From: Nesterenkonia cremea
GTDB taxonomy: Bacteria > Actinomycetota > Actinomycetes > Actinomycetales > Micrococcaceae
NCBI RefSeq assembly: GCF_014642675.1
Contig: NZ_BMIS01000003.1
Location: forward strand, 214,833-278,832
Reading direction: 5' to 3'
DNA length: 64,000 bases
Within the stretch, counting starts at the first letter, position 1; each line of letters begins with the position of its first letter. Made by a program: the position numbers and the translations under genes. Of the stretch, positions 9,021 to 19,478 are shown one piece after another. Below the pieces are notes generated by a model. It saw nothing but the letters and a program-made list of their open reading frames with translations, did no database searches and had not been told where the DNA came from.

Positions 9021-9045
9021 TGACGAAGTGTTTACCTGTTCGTCA
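9021..9045. repeat. Inverted repeat in the rhomboid-phoH2 gap
   Basis: TGACGAA (9021-9027) and its exact complement TTCGTCA (9039-9045) are separated by 11 nt, 21 bp after the rhomboid stop. It could be a weak terminator or an operator for the downstream gene; no T-run follows. Confidence 0.35.
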
Positions 9046-9152
9046 TGAGAAACTCCGGCGCAATTGCCCGATCCTGCTCTCTGAGTGCTTAGTCTGAAGG
9101 TGTCAGATACCTGACCGGAGAGGCCCGAGTGTTGGCAGCGGCACAACGCAGG

Positions 9153-9171
9153 AGGGGCCGGTCCGGCCCCT
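9153..9171. repeat. 19-bp GC palindrome in the 5' region of phoH2
   Basis: AGGGGCCGG, a central T, and its complement. It lies about 170 bp before the chosen start codon, inside a 340-bp stretch (9000-9341) with no other recognised gene. As RNA it would make a strong hairpin in a long 5' leader. Confidence 0.35.
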
Positions 9172-9341
9172 GGCTGTCGTTGAGCGCATCGCTGGACGGC
9201 ACCGGGCCGAACCGCCCACACCCGACGATTCGATGCGGGAACATGAAGGTTCCGCGGCGAGACATGGTGCTGGAGAGCGCAGCTCTTCCACACACATACA
9301 GCGCCGTCGGGACCTTTTCTGTTTCCGGGTCTGGAGATACT

Positions 9342-10700
9342 GTGGCCCCGCTGAACACCACCCCCACTGAGAAGAGCGCCGAGAACACCAGCCTGGAGCA
9401 GGAGATCGCCCAGAAGTCCTATGTCCTGGACACCTCTGTGCTGCTCTCCGATCCCAAAGCGGTCCTGCGCTTCGCCGAGCATGAGGTGATCGTGCCCGTG
9501 GTCGTGATCTCCGAACTGGAGAAGAAGCGTCACGACTCGGAGCTGGGCTACTACGCCCGCTGCGCGCTGCGGCTGCTGGACGAGATGCGCACCACCCACG
9601 GCGCCCTGAACCAGCCGATCCCGCTCAACGATGAGGGCGGGCACCTGCTGGTGGAGCTCAACCACATCAGCCTGGAGGTGCTCCCCCACGGCTTCCGCGG
9701 CGCAGACAACGATTCACGGATCCTGGCTGTGGCCAAGAGCTTCGCCGACGAGGGCCGTGAGGTCACCGTGGTCTCCAAAGACCTGCCCATGCGGGTCAAG
9801 GCATCGGCCATGGGGCTCGACGCCGACGAGTACCGCAACGAATGGGTGGCCGACACCGGCTGGACCGGTCTGGCCGAGGTGACCGCCACCGAGGAGCAGA
9901 TCAGCGAGCTCTACGACGGTGAGCGCATCGACCTCGAAGAGGCTGAGGAGCTGCCCACCAACACCGGTCTGGTCATCCAGGGCCCGGCCGGGTCCGCGCT
10001 GGGCAGGGTCCATCAGGACGCCACCTCCAAGAAATACGTGCAGGTGGTCCGCGGCGACCGGGACGTCTTCGGCGTCCACGGCCGCAGCGCCGAGCAGCGC
10101 CTGGCCATCGATATGCTCATGGACCGTGAGGTCGGGATCGTCTCCATGGGAGGTCGCGCGGGAACGGGGAAATCCGCGCTGGCCCTCTGCGCCGGTCTCG
10201 AGGCGGTCCTGGAGCGCCGCGAGCATAAGAAGATCGTGGTCTTCCGCCCGCTCTACGCGGTGGGCGGTCAGGACCTGGGCTATCTGCCGGGCACCGAGGC
10301 CGAGAAGATGAACCCCTGGGGCCAGGCGGTCCATGACACGCTCTCCGCGCTGGTCAGTGAGAACGTGTTGGAAGAGGTCATGGCCCGCGGCCTGCTGGAG
10401 GTGCTGCCGCTGACCCATATCCGAGGCCGTTCCCTGCACGACTCCTGGGTGATCGTCGATGAGGCCCAGTCCCTGGAGAAGAACGTACTGCTGACGGTGA
10501 TGTCCCGCATGGGGCAGAACTCGAAGATCGTGCTCACCCACGACGTCGCCCAGCGGGACAACCTGCGCGTGGGCCGGCACGACGGCGTGGCCGCCGTGGT
10601 GGAGATCCTGAAGGGAAACCCGCTCTTCGGCCATGTGACGCTCTCACGCTCCGAGCGCAGCCGCATCGCAGCACTGGTGACCGAGCTGCTGGAGGACTGA
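9342..10700 (+). CDS. phoH2: PIN-domain plus PhoH ATPase protein (PhoH2 family)
   Basis: Fusion of an N-terminal PIN ribonuclease domain with a C-terminal PhoH ATPase; characterised PhoH2 proteins unwind and cut RNA. 452 aa from GTG 9342 (GGAG 5 nt upstream). PIN acidic residues are visible in [12 protein letters not shown] (Asp30), ISELEKKRH and GADNDSRIL. PhoH has Walker [13 protein letters not shown] near residue 273 and Walker [13 protein letters not shown]. The frame stays open upstream to 9129 but that part is not family-like. No small antitoxin-like ORF precedes it, unlike the VapB-linked layout seen in mycobacteria. Confidence 0.88.
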   Translation: MAPLNTTPTEKSAENTSLEQEIAQKSYVLDTSVLLSDPKAVLRFAEHEVIVPVVVISELEKKRHDSELGYYARCALRLLDEMRTTHGALNQPIPLNDEGGHLLVELNHISLEVLPHGFRGADNDSRILAVAKSFADEGREVTVVSKDLPMRVKASAMGLDADEYRNEWVADTGWTGLAEVTATEEQISELYDGERIDLEEAEELPTNTGLVIQGPAGSALGRVHQDATSKKYVQVVRGDRDVFGVHGRSAEQRLAIDMLMDREVGIVSMGGRAGTGKSALALCAGLEAVLERREHKKIVVFRPLYAVGGQDLGYLPGTEAEKMNPWGQAVHDTLSALVSENVLEEVMARGLLEVLPLTHIRGRSLHDSWVIVDEAQSLEKNVLLTVMSRMGQNSKIVLTHDVAQRDNLRVGRHDGVAAVVEILKGNPLFGHVTLSRSERSRIAALVTELLED

Positions 10701-10758
10701 GGCTGGGCGGCCGATCAGGCCGAGCAGATCAGGAGCCAGGACCGCTAGGATGCTGTCC

Positions 10759-12531
10759 ATGAGGGGAAAGAATCGGGCATATCCGTTCCTGACCATGGCA
10801 GCACTCCTGGCGGTCACCGGCTGCCTCAGCCTCGAAGATCCTGCCTCCGAGGAGGGCCCCGAGGCTGCCGAAGAGTCCGATGAGTCGCCCTCCCCGGTGG
10901 ACGCCGAGGGCGAGACCGGCCAAGAGGCCTATGACGATGAGGAGCTCGCCTCCCAGCGCCCCGACGGCGCAGTCACCCACACCGAGACCTTCGTCTCCAA
11001 CGATGGCCAGGACGTGCTCGACCTCAGCGTGACCATCGATCCGATCGTCCGCGAGCATGTCGAACAGCACGACGACGAGAACGACTTCCTGCAGGTCTCC
11101 ATGCGTTTTGAGGCCGAGTCCGAGAACGAGGACTACGGCTGGCTCGTGGGCGAGATGCTGCACAACCCCGCCATCGGCGGCACCGTGGACGAGGTCCGGC
11201 TGATCGACGCCGAGAACCTGCTGGCCCACCAGCCCGTCCAGGCCCACGACGGCGAAGACTGGCTGGACATCTCCCGGATGAGCAACCAGGGCCTGGCCGC
11301 CCCCGGCGGCGATGAGGTGCTCTGGCGCGGCTTCTTCAACACGGTGGACGAGACCTCCGATGAGCTCAGTGTGCTCATCCCCTATATGGGCGTGGTGGCC
11401 GATGTCCCGGTGATCTCCGCCGAGGAGGCCGAGGAGGACACCTGGGCCTCGCTGGCCGATGTGGCCCAGGACGACTGGGACCTGCTCCGCCAGATCTGGG
11501 ACCTGGAGATCTACCGGGAGAACATGTTCGACGGCTACGGCAGCCGCTACGACGGCGAGGAGACCACGCTGACGGTCTCCGGCGACCTGCTCTTCGAATT
11601 CGGAGAGGCCGAGCTGACCGATGAGGCCGCCGAGGCCCTGGAGGGCGCCTCCGACGAGTTCGAGGAGATCGAGGGCGGCGAGCTGCAGATCATCGGGCAC
11701 ACCGACGACGTCTCCGATGAGGAGTTCAACCAGGAGCTCTCCGAGGACCGCGCCCAGTCCGTCCACGATGAGCTGGAGGACATCGTGGACCTCGGCGCCT
11801 TCGACGAGGTCACCGTGGAGGGCCGAAACTTCCAGGAGCCTGTGGCCTCCAACGACACCGAGGAGGGCCAGGCCCAGAACCGGCGCGTGGAGCTGATCTA
11901 CACCCCGGACGAGCCCCCGATGCAGGAGTTCATGGAGGAGGCCGAAGGCGGCCTGCCCGAGACCGACGGCCCGGTGGGCGAGGTCGGCGAGACCATGGAG
12001 GTCACCCACTCGGACGGACGCTCCGCCGGAGTGACCGTTGAGAGCGTGGAGCAGGTGGGCAACCTGCTGGTCGGACGCATCAGCGTGGCCCCGGAGGAGC
12101 TCGACGCTGACGACGACCTCTCCTGGCCGCTGACCTTCGGCGGCGACCCGGCCCGCACCGGACACGATGAGCTGAACACCGGCACCCAGGCCGATGCGCC
12201 CACGCTGTTGGTGGGCGACTTCCGGATCTTCCCGCTGGACTACGGCGGACCGCGGATCGACGCCGACGACACCCCGGACACCGAGGACGGCATCCCGGTC
12301 CGCAGCCCGCTGGCCGACCGCAACTTCGGCGGCGGCTGGGAGGGGACCACCACCGACAGCGGCACCGCCACCGTCATCTGGCCCGCCGCCCCGGGCATCG
12401 AACGGGTCACCGTGGACGTGCCCGAGGCCACCGGCAACATCACCGACCGTGAGGGCGAGCCCTGGCGCGTGGAGGATGTGCCGGTGGGATCGGCCGAGGA
12501 GTCGTCGGAGGATGCTGAGGACGAGGGCTGA
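10759..12531 (+). CDS. Acidic lipoprotein with OmpA-type C-terminal domain
   Basis: Predicted exported, lipid-anchored protein of 590 aa. Signal peptide with lipobox LLAVTGC (Cys22), then a run of Glu/Asp. Residues about 271-382 form an OmpA/MotB-like fold (LLFEFGEAELTDEAAEAL, IIGHTDDVSDEEFNQELSEDRAQSVHDEL, NRRVELIYT) that in relatives binds peptidoglycan. A second unknown domain of about 200 residues follows. The protein is extremely rich in Asp/Glu. The -10 box TAGGAT (10746-10751) lies 7 nt before ATG 10759, so the earlier ATG at 10750 is in the promoter. A strong hairpin follows at 12533-12565. Confidence 0.85.
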   Translation: MRGKNRAYPFLTMAALLAVTGCLSLEDPASEEGPEAAEESDESPSPVDAEGETGQEAYDDEELASQRPDGAVTHTETFVSNDGQDVLDLSVTIDPIVREHVEQHDDENDFLQVSMRFEAESENEDYGWLVGEMLHNPAIGGTVDEVRLIDAENLLAHQPVQAHDGEDWLDISRMSNQGLAAPGGDEVLWRGFFNTVDETSDELSVLIPYMGVVADVPVISAEEAEEDTWASLADVAQDDWDLLRQIWDLEIYRENMFDGYGSRYDGEETTLTVSGDLLFEFGEAELTDEAAEALEGASDEFEEIEGGELQIIGHTDDVSDEEFNQELSEDRAQSVHDELEDIVDLGAFDEVTVEGRNFQEPVASNDTEEGQAQNRRVELIYTPDEPPMQEFMEEAEGGLPETDGPVGEVGETMEVTHSDGRSAGVTVESVEQVGNLLVGRISVAPEELDADDDLSWPLTFGGDPARTGHDELNTGTQADAPTLLVGDFRIFPLDYGGPRIDADDTPDTEDGIPVRSPLADRNFGGGWEGTTTDSGTATVIWPAAPGIERVTVDVPEATGNITDREGEPWRVEDVPVGSAEESSEDAEDEG

Positions 12532-12532
12532 A

Positions 12533-12565
12533 CAGCGGTGCTGACGGCGTCGATCAGCACCGCTG
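12533..12565 (+). terminator. Terminator hairpin after the OmpA-domain lipoprotein gene
   Basis: Perfect 11-bp stem CAGCGGTGCTG (12533-12543) / CAGCACCGCTG (12555-12565) with an 11-nt loop, starting 2 nt after the stop codon. No T-run follows, as is usual in high-GC actinobacteria. The rest of the gap to 12654 shows nothing else recognisable. Confidence 0.6.
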
Positions 12566-12654
12566 AGTCGTCAGATCCGCCCAGACCCCACCCAAGCGTG
12601 CCGACGGACGGGGAAACGGGAGGCCCGGGCGCCGGCCCCGGGGACTCTCGTCCC

Positions 12655-13473
12655 TCAGGAGCCGTAGCGGCGCTGGCGCTGGGCGTAGTCGCGCAGGGCG
12701 CGCAGGAAGTCGGTGCGGCGGAAGTCGGGCCAGAGGGCCTCGGCGAAGTAGAACTCCGAATAGGCCGACTGCCACATCAGGAAGCCGGAGAGCCGCTGCT
12801 CCCCGGAGGTCCGGATGATCAGGTCCGGGTCGGGCTGTCCGCGGGTGTACAGCCGCCCGGAGATCTCCCCGGGGGTGAGCTCCTCGGCCACTTCGGTGAA
12901 GCTCTTGCCCTCGGACTCGGCGTCGCGCAGCAGCGACTTCACCGCATCCATGATCTCCTGCCGGCCGCCATAGCCGATGGCCACGTTGACGTGCACCGCC
13001 GTCTCCTCGGACTGGCCGCGGCCGCGGGCGGATGCCTTCACCTGGGGGATGGAGCCGGTGGCGGTGGTGACGTCCCAGAGCTTGGCGACCAGAGGCTCAG
13101 GCAGCAGCTCCGGCTGGCCCACCGGGTGGACCTTGACCCTGCGGCCGCCGGGCCGGGACTCGGCCAGCCGGTCCAGAGTGTCCCCGATGATCTCCATGAG
13201 CTGCTCCAGCTCGGCCTCGGAGCGGTTCATATTGTCGGTGGAGAGCATGTAGAGGGTCACCGTGGGGATGCGCAGCTCGGCGCACCAATCGATGAACTCG
13301 ACGATCTTATGGGCGCCGGCCAGGTGACCGTCCGCCGCCGGGGTGCCGGCCAGCTTGGCCCACCTGCGGTTTCCGTCCACCACCACGCCGATGTGCTGCG
13401 GAAGCCTCTCCTTGGGCAGGGCGCGGCTGACGCGCCGCTCATAGACCGTATAGGCCAGATTCCGCAGCCCCAT
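12655..13473 (-). CDS. uppS: Isoprenyl transferase (cis-prenyl diphosphate synthase, UppS family)
   Basis: Condenses isopentenyl diphosphate onto an allylic primer to make Z-polyprenyl diphosphates for cell-wall lipid carriers. 272 aa, starting GLRNLAYTVYERRV. The catalytic Asp33 is in VVDGNRRWA, with a second Arg-rich substrate site near DPDLIIRTSGEQRLSGFLMWQSAYSE(F). VDGNRRWA with Arg in place of the usual MDGNGRWA Gly recalls the short-chain (Z-farnesyl) enzyme of mycobacteria, so this may be the short-chain paralogue rather than the main UppS. The start has AAGGAG upstream. Confidence 0.87.
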   Translation of the reverse strand: MGLRNLAYTVYERRVSRALPKERLPQHIGVVVDGNRRWAKLAGTPAADGHLAGAHKIVEFIDWCAELRIPTVTLYMLSTDNMNRSEAELEQLMEIIGDTLDRLAESRPGGRRVKVHPVGQPELLPEPLVAKLWDVTTATGSIPQVKASARGRGQSEETAVHVNVAIGYGGRQEIMDAVKSLLRDAESEGKSFTEVAEELTPGEISGRLYTRGQPDPDLIIRTSGEQRLSGFLMWQSAYSEFYFAEALWPDFRRTDFLRALRDYAQRQRRYGS

Positions 13474-13587
13474 CGATTCTCCTTCGCCTCTGCCTCTGCT
13501 CCGACGCCCACCCTACAAGAGGAGTCTCCGGGGTCATCCTCGTCACTTAGTTACTCAGGAGTCACTATGGCGGCGTAGAATCGGTGC

Positions 13588-14382
13588 ATGGCCCGCTCCC
13601 AGGATCAGCAGGATCAGACAGACTTCACCTCTGCGGAGGATCAGTACCACCGCAGCGCCGGCGCCACCCACGAGCGGCCCCAGGACGCCGCAGTCTCCGA
13701 GACCGCCCAGCCCGCGGGCGGTGTGGCTCCGGCCGACCGGCTCTTCGACTCTGACATCCCGCTCAAACCCCGGATGCGCGGCTGGCTGCATGCCGGCATG
13801 GTGCCGCTGGCGCTGGCCGCGGGTATCGTGCTGATCGCGCTGGCGCCGTCGGGAACTCTGCGCTGGGCCTCAGTGATCTACGCGATCACCGGGCTGCTGC
13901 TCTTCGCCGTCTCCGCCACGTACCACCTGGGGCGCTGGTCGCCGAAGGCCGCGCTGGTGCTCAAGCGGCTGGACCACACCAACATCATGCTGATCATCGC
14001 GGGCACCTACACCCCGCTGACCCTGGCGCTGCTGGAGGATCCGCAGCGGACCATCCTGCTGACCGGCGTCTGGGTGGGCGCCCTGGGCGGTGTGGCCTTC
14101 CGCGTGTTCTGGACCCACGCCCCGCGCTGGCTCTACACCCCGATCTACTGCGTACTGGGCCTCTCGGCGCTGGTCTTCCTGGGCGACTTCTTCGCCGCGG
14201 ATCTGGTGGCGGCCATCCTGGTCTGCACCGGCGGCGTCGCCTATATCACGGGCGCGGTGTTCTACGGGCTGAAGCGGCCCAACATCTCGATGCAGTGGTT
14301 CGGCTTCCACGAGCTCTTCCACGCCTGCACGCTGGTGGGCTTCATCTGCCACTACATCGCCATCATGTTCGCCCTGCTCTGA
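13588..14382 (+). CDS. Hemolysin III / PAQR-family membrane protein
   Basis: 264 aa. About 60 polar N-terminal residues precede seven hydrophobic helices. Conserved PAQR metal-site-like residues are visible: the SATYHLGRW motif, the LKRLDHTNIMLIIAGTYTPL block and the C-terminal FHELFHACTLVGFICHY with its His residues. The biochemical role of bacterial members is poorly known; some have been called hemolysin III, and PAQR relatives are hydrolases or membrane-fluidity factors. The -10 box TAGAAT (13576-13581) lies 6 nt before the ATG, so it is predicted leaderless. Transcribed alone. Confidence 0.85.
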   Translation: MARSQDQQDQTDFTSAEDQYHRSAGATHERPQDAAVSETAQPAGGVAPADRLFDSDIPLKPRMRGWLHAGMVPLALAAGIVLIALAPSGTLRWASVIYAITGLLLFAVSATYHLGRWSPKAALVLKRLDHTNIMLIIAGTYTPLTLALLEDPQRTILLTGVWVGALGGVAFRVFWTHAPRWLYTPIYCVLGLSALVFLGDFFAADLVAAILVCTGGVAYITGAVFYGLKRPNISMQWFGFHELFHACTLVGFICHYIAIMFALL

Positions 14383-14421
14383 GGGTGAGACTGGACTGAG
14401 GCTGAGGTTTCGGCTGCGGGT

Positions 14422-16698
<2,277 letters not shown>

Positions 16699-16715
16699 GC
16701 TCCGTTCTGCGCGCC

Positions 16716-17126
16716 TCAGCTGCTGCCGGGTGCGGGGGTCTGGCGGTCCTCGACGACGCCGGCATCCTCAGCAGGATCGGCACCCTCGGCGGCCTCCGGC
16801 TCAGCGGGTGTGCCGAAACGCTGCGCCGCGGCGGCCTCACGGGCGCGCAGCTGGGACTCGCTGATCTCAGCGGGGGTGACCTCACCGGGGAACTCGGCCT
16901 CATCGGCGTCGAGGTCCTCGTCCAGCTGACTGCGGTACTTCATGCGGCGCATGCGCTTGACCAGGTCCCGCACGACGACCACCAGCAGGAAGGCCATGAG
17001 CGCGGTGAAGAGGAATCCGGCGATCCCGGGTGTGATGTCAGACTCCTCCAGCCCGGGACGCAGGTCCGGCGTCTCACCGCCGCCTCCGCCGGGCCACCAC
17101 TGGGTCAGGGCTGGAAGTTTCATCAC
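16716..17126 (-). CDS. Small single-span membrane protein, function unknown
   Basis: 136 aa. A short Gly-rich N-terminus is followed by one hydrophobic helix (GIAGFLFTALMAFLLVVVVRDLV, about residues 34-56), a basic RMRRMKYR patch and a long acidic Ala/Glu tail. This gives an N-out, C-in topology by the positive-inside rule. The -10 box TAGAAT (17138-17133) is 6 nt before GTG 17126, predicted leaderless. It precedes the YyaL-type gene and is probably co-transcribed with it. I do not recognise a family. Confidence 0.7.
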   Translation of the reverse strand: MMKLPALTQWWPGGGGGETPDLRPGLEESDITPGIAGFLFTALMAFLLVVVVRDLVKRMRRMKYRSQLDEDLDADEAEFPGEVTPAEISESQLRAREAAAAQRFGTPAEPEAAEGADPAEDAGVVEDRQTPAPGSS

Positions 17127-17218
17127 GCGTCCATTCTACGCACCATCGGCCCCGGCGACGAAGCCGAGCCGACGCCGCCAGAATCCAGCAGCCTCGCCGC
17201 CGCCAGCAGGAGAACAGC

Positions 17219-18109
17219 TCAGCGCAGCCCCGCGAAGACGTCGTACTCCGGAAACTCGGTCTCCACCTTGGCGTCGATGAGCACATAGTCGTCATAGGGC
17301 CAGACCTCACGCAGGAAGTCGTTCGGAGTGGCGAAGAAGAACCCGTCCGTCTCCACCTGAGTGCGGTGGGCGCGCAGGGCGGCGTCGCGGTGCTCCAGAT
17401 AGTCGCCGATGGGCACCTGGGTGGTGACCTCGTGCTTGGTGCGCCAGTCAGCCTCCTCGAACCAGGCGATCCGGTCCTCATAGGGGGACTGCTGCCCCGC
17501 AGCCAGGAAGGCCTCGTGGATGGCACGGAAACGGCCCGGATTGAAGGCGCGGTCGTAGTAGAGCTTCTGCGGCTGCCAGGCCTCGCCGCAGTCCGGGTAG
17601 CGCTCGGCGTCGCCGGCTGCGTGGTAGGCCTCCACCGCGATCTTGTGGCTCATGATGTGGTCCGGATGCGGATATCCGCCCATCTCGTCATAGGAGAGGA
17701 CCACATGCGGCCGGAAGCGGCGGACCAGGCGCACCAGCGGTGCGGAGGCGTGCTCCAGCGAGAGCGTGGCGAAGGACCCGAAGGGCAGCGGAGGCATGGG
17801 ATCACCATCCGGGAGGCCGGAGTCGGCGAAGCCCAGCCAGACGTGCTGGATGCCGAGAGCCTCAGCGGCCTCCTGCATCTCCAGGCGGCGGACTCCGGGC
17901 AGGTCCCGGTGGCAGTGCTGGTTCTCTCCGGCGGCCGGGTTCAGCAGATCGCCGGCCTCACCGCCGGTGGCGGTCACCACCATCACCTCCGCTCCGGCGG
18001 CGGCATAGGCGGCCATCATGGCCGCACCCTTGGAAGATTCGTCATCCGGATGGGCATGGACGGCCAACAGCCGCAGCCCCTCCGACTCGGGCACCTGAGT
18101 CACTCGCAT
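17219..18109 (-). CDS. mca: Mycothiol S-conjugate amidase
   Basis: Zinc amidase that cleaves mycothiol S-conjugates to a mercapturic acid and GlcN-Ins, detoxifying electrophiles; a hallmark of mycothiol-making actinobacteria. 296 aa. LmbE/MshB fold with the metal motif AHPDDE (His20, Asp23) and the later HPDH. Length, the WLGFADSGLPDGDPMPPLP block and the C-terminal TPNDFLREVWPYDDYVL favour Mca over the shorter MshB deacetylase. The -10 box TATTCT (18123-18118) lies 8 nt before the ATG and overlaps the -10 of the divergent DUF4307 gene. Confidence 0.92.
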   Translation of the reverse strand: MRVTQVPESEGLRLLAVHAHPDDESSKGAAMMAAYAAAGAEVMVVTATGGEAGDLLNPAAGENQHCHRDLPGVRRLEMQEAAEALGIQHVWLGFADSGLPDGDPMPPLPFGSFATLSLEHASAPLVRLVRRFRPHVVLSYDEMGGYPHPDHIMSHKIAVEAYHAAGDAERYPDCGEAWQPQKLYYDRAFNPGRFRAIHEAFLAAGQQSPYEDRIAWFEEADWRTKHEVTTQVPIGDYLEHRDAALRAHRTQVETDGFFFATPNDFLREVWPYDDYVLIDAKVETEFPEYDVFAGLR

Positions 18110-18116
18110 AACCCCT

Positions 18117-18123
18117 TAGAATA
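18117..18123. promoter_or_regulatory. Overlapping divergent -10 boxes for mca and the DUF4307 gene
   Basis: TAGAAT (18117-18122) reads rightward, 7 nt before ATG 18130. TATTCT, the complement of 18118-18123, reads leftward, 8 nt before the mca ATG at 18109. The two boxes share five bases, so a single symmetric element appears to serve both genes. Confidence 0.7.
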
Positions 18124-18129
18124 GTCGTG

Positions 18130-18555
18130 ATGAGCCAGACAGCCTCTCCGGAGAATCTCACCGCACGGTACGGCGCCCCGCGGAAGGGCCCGTCAGCACG
18201 CACTCAGCGTTGGCTCATCATCGGTTCACTGGTGCTGGCATTCTTCGCGGCGATCTATTTCACCATCGGCAATGCAGTCGGCCAACTTACGTATCAAGAC
18301 GTCGGCTACGAGATTCATTCCGACACCTCCGCCTCGGTGGACTATGAGGTGGGCAAAGACTTCGACGCCACCGTCCAGTGCAGCATCCAGGTCCTGGACG
18401 ACTCCTATGCCATCGTGGGCCACCAGACCGTGACCATCGGCCCGCATGACGGCGAGACCGCGGCGGACCGCGAGCAGTACTACCGCACCGATCTGCGCAC
18501 CGAGTCCCGCGGCGTCTCCGGGATCGTGGAGTCGTGCTGGGAGCAGGAGGACTGA
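18130..18555 (+). CDS. DUF4307-type membrane protein
   Basis: 141 aa. A basic cytoplasmic N-terminus of about 30 residues is followed by one transmembrane helix (WLIIGSLVLAFFAAIYFTIGNAVG) and an extracytoplasmic beta-rich domain with two Cys (VQCSIQVLDDSYAIVGHQ; ESCWEQED) that may form a disulfide. Size, topology and position next to mca and greA match actinobacterial DUF4307 proteins of unknown function. The start is ATG 18130, 7 nt after the -10 box; GTG 18127 would leave only 4 nt. Confidence 0.8.
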   Translation: MSQTASPENLTARYGAPRKGPSARTQRWLIIGSLVLAFFAAIYFTIGNAVGQLTYQDVGYEIHSDTSASVDYEVGKDFDATVQCSIQVLDDSYAIVGHQTVTIGPHDGETAADREQYYRTDLRTESRGVSGIVESCWEQED

Positions 18556-18647
18556 TGCGCTCCGACTCCCTGATGTACCGCCTCCGCGCGCCCATCGCCC
18601 TGGCGCTGCTGGTGATGTTCATCGCCGCCACCGTGATGAGCCTCTGA
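18555..18647 (+). CDS. 30-aa hydrophobic microprotein
   Basis: The ATG overlaps the last base of the DUF4307 stop (TGATG) and is preceded 4 nt earlier by GGAGG, so translation is probably coupled. The product has a basic N-terminus (MRSDSLMYRLR) and one transmembrane segment (APIALALLVMFIAATVMSL). I do not recognise a family. The ribosome-binding site and overlap support expression, but 30 codons can be open by chance. Confidence 0.5.
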   Translation: MRSDSLMYRLRAPIALALLVMFIAATVMSL

Positions 18648-18716
18648 GGCCCCTCTCCCCTGCCGACCTGAGGCCGGCGCCCGGCCGCCTGCTTCAGCTG
18701 AGCGCGGCAGGTTCCC

Positions 18717-18750
18717 CGCCGGCGTCGGCGGCTGGTTCCCGACGCCGGCG
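18717..18750. terminator. Hairpin, likely terminator after the DUF4307 operon
   Basis: Perfect 12-bp stem CGCCGGCGTCGG (18717-18728) / CCGACGCCGGCG (18739-18750) with a 10-nt loop, 69 bp after the microprotein stop. No T-run. Confidence 0.5.
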
Positions 18751-18820
18751 CGGTCGGCTGCGCTGCGACCCCGCTCACTTCGCTTCTGGCCGAAAATCAG
18801 CGCAACATCCCTGATGTGCG

Positions 18821-18849
18821 TTGAGCTGGGCCTGTCGCCGCACTAGCAT
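18821..18849 (+). promoter_or_regulatory. SigA-type promoter of greA
   Basis: -35 TTGAGC (18821-18826), 17-bp spacer, -10 TAGCAT (18844-18849). Predicted start near 18856, giving a leader of about 105 nt before greA. Confidence 0.65.
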
Positions 18850-18868
18850 GTGTGGAACGCAGCAACCA

Positions 18869-18932
18869 CCCCGCCGGGGCAGACTTCCGGACGTATAGGG
18901 TCCGGAGCCGGTCCTCCTGGGCGGGGCTTTTT
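18869..18932 (+). promoter_or_regulatory. Structured greA leader ending in terminator-like hairpin
   Basis: Outer stem CCCCGCC (18869-18875) pairs with GGCGGGG (18920-18926), followed at once by CTTTTT (18927-18932). A nested 7-bp hairpin TCCGGAC (18886-18892) / GTCCGGA (18900-18906) lies inside. The T-run directly after the GC stem is the form of an intrinsic terminator, placed between promoter and gene, so premature termination (attenuation) of greA is the likely role. Confidence 0.65.
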
Positions 18933-18960
18933 GCATGGTGATGACAAGGAGACGATGAGA

Positions 18961-19464
18961 GTGTCGACGAACACCCCCGAGACTGACGAGAACGCGCAGT
19001 GGCTGACGCAGGAGGCCTATGATCGCCTGCAGGCCGAGCTGGAGCACCTCAGCGGACCTGGCCGCCAGGAGATCGTTGACCGCATCGAAGCTGCTCGTGA
19101 AGAGGGCGATCTGAAGGAGAACGGCGGCTACCACGCCGCCAAGGAGGAGCAGGGCAAGGCAGAGGCGCGCATCCGCTACCTCTCCTGGCTGCTGGAGAAC
19201 TCCTATGTGGGCGACGCCCCGGTCGGAGACGGCACGGTGGTGCCCGGCATGGTGGTCACCGCCACGATCGCCGGCAATGAGATGACCTTCCTCTTCGGCA
19301 ACCGCGAGATCGCCGGAAACGCGGACCTGGACGTGTACTCCAAGGACTCCCCGCTGGGCGAGGCCATCGACGGTGCCAAGGAGGGCGACACGCTGTCCTA
19401 CGCCGCTCCGAACGGCAAGGAGATCCCGGTGGAGATCGTCTCCGCCAAGCCGTTCACCGGCTGA
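18961..19464 (+). CDS. greA: Transcription elongation factor GreA
   Basis: Rescues backtracked RNA polymerase by stimulating transcript cleavage. 167 aa. N-terminal coiled-coil hairpin (WLTQEAYDRLQAELEHLSGPGR) with the acidic tip motif REEGDLKENGGYHAAKEEQG, and the C-terminal FKBP-like domain with DSPLGEAIDGAKEGD. The start is GTG 18961 (AAGGAG ends 9 nt before); ATG 18955 is also in frame but only 3 nt from the site. It follows a structured leader that may attenuate transcription, and is followed by a long palindromic terminator. Confidence 0.93.
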   Translation: MSTNTPETDENAQWLTQEAYDRLQAELEHLSGPGRQEIVDRIEAAREEGDLKENGGYHAAKEEQGKAEARIRYLSWLLENSYVGDAPVGDGTVVPGMVVTATIAGNEMTFLFGNREIAGNADLDVYSKDSPLGEAIDGAKEGDTLSYAAPNGKEIPVEIVSAKPFTG

Positions 19465-19478
19465 GACGAACCATCACG

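Noticed and set aside
10729..12165. 478-codon minus-strand open frame rich in Leu/Val/Gly
   Set aside because: Mirror of the Asp/Glu codons of the acidic OmpA lipoprotein, which explains the apparent hydrophobicity.
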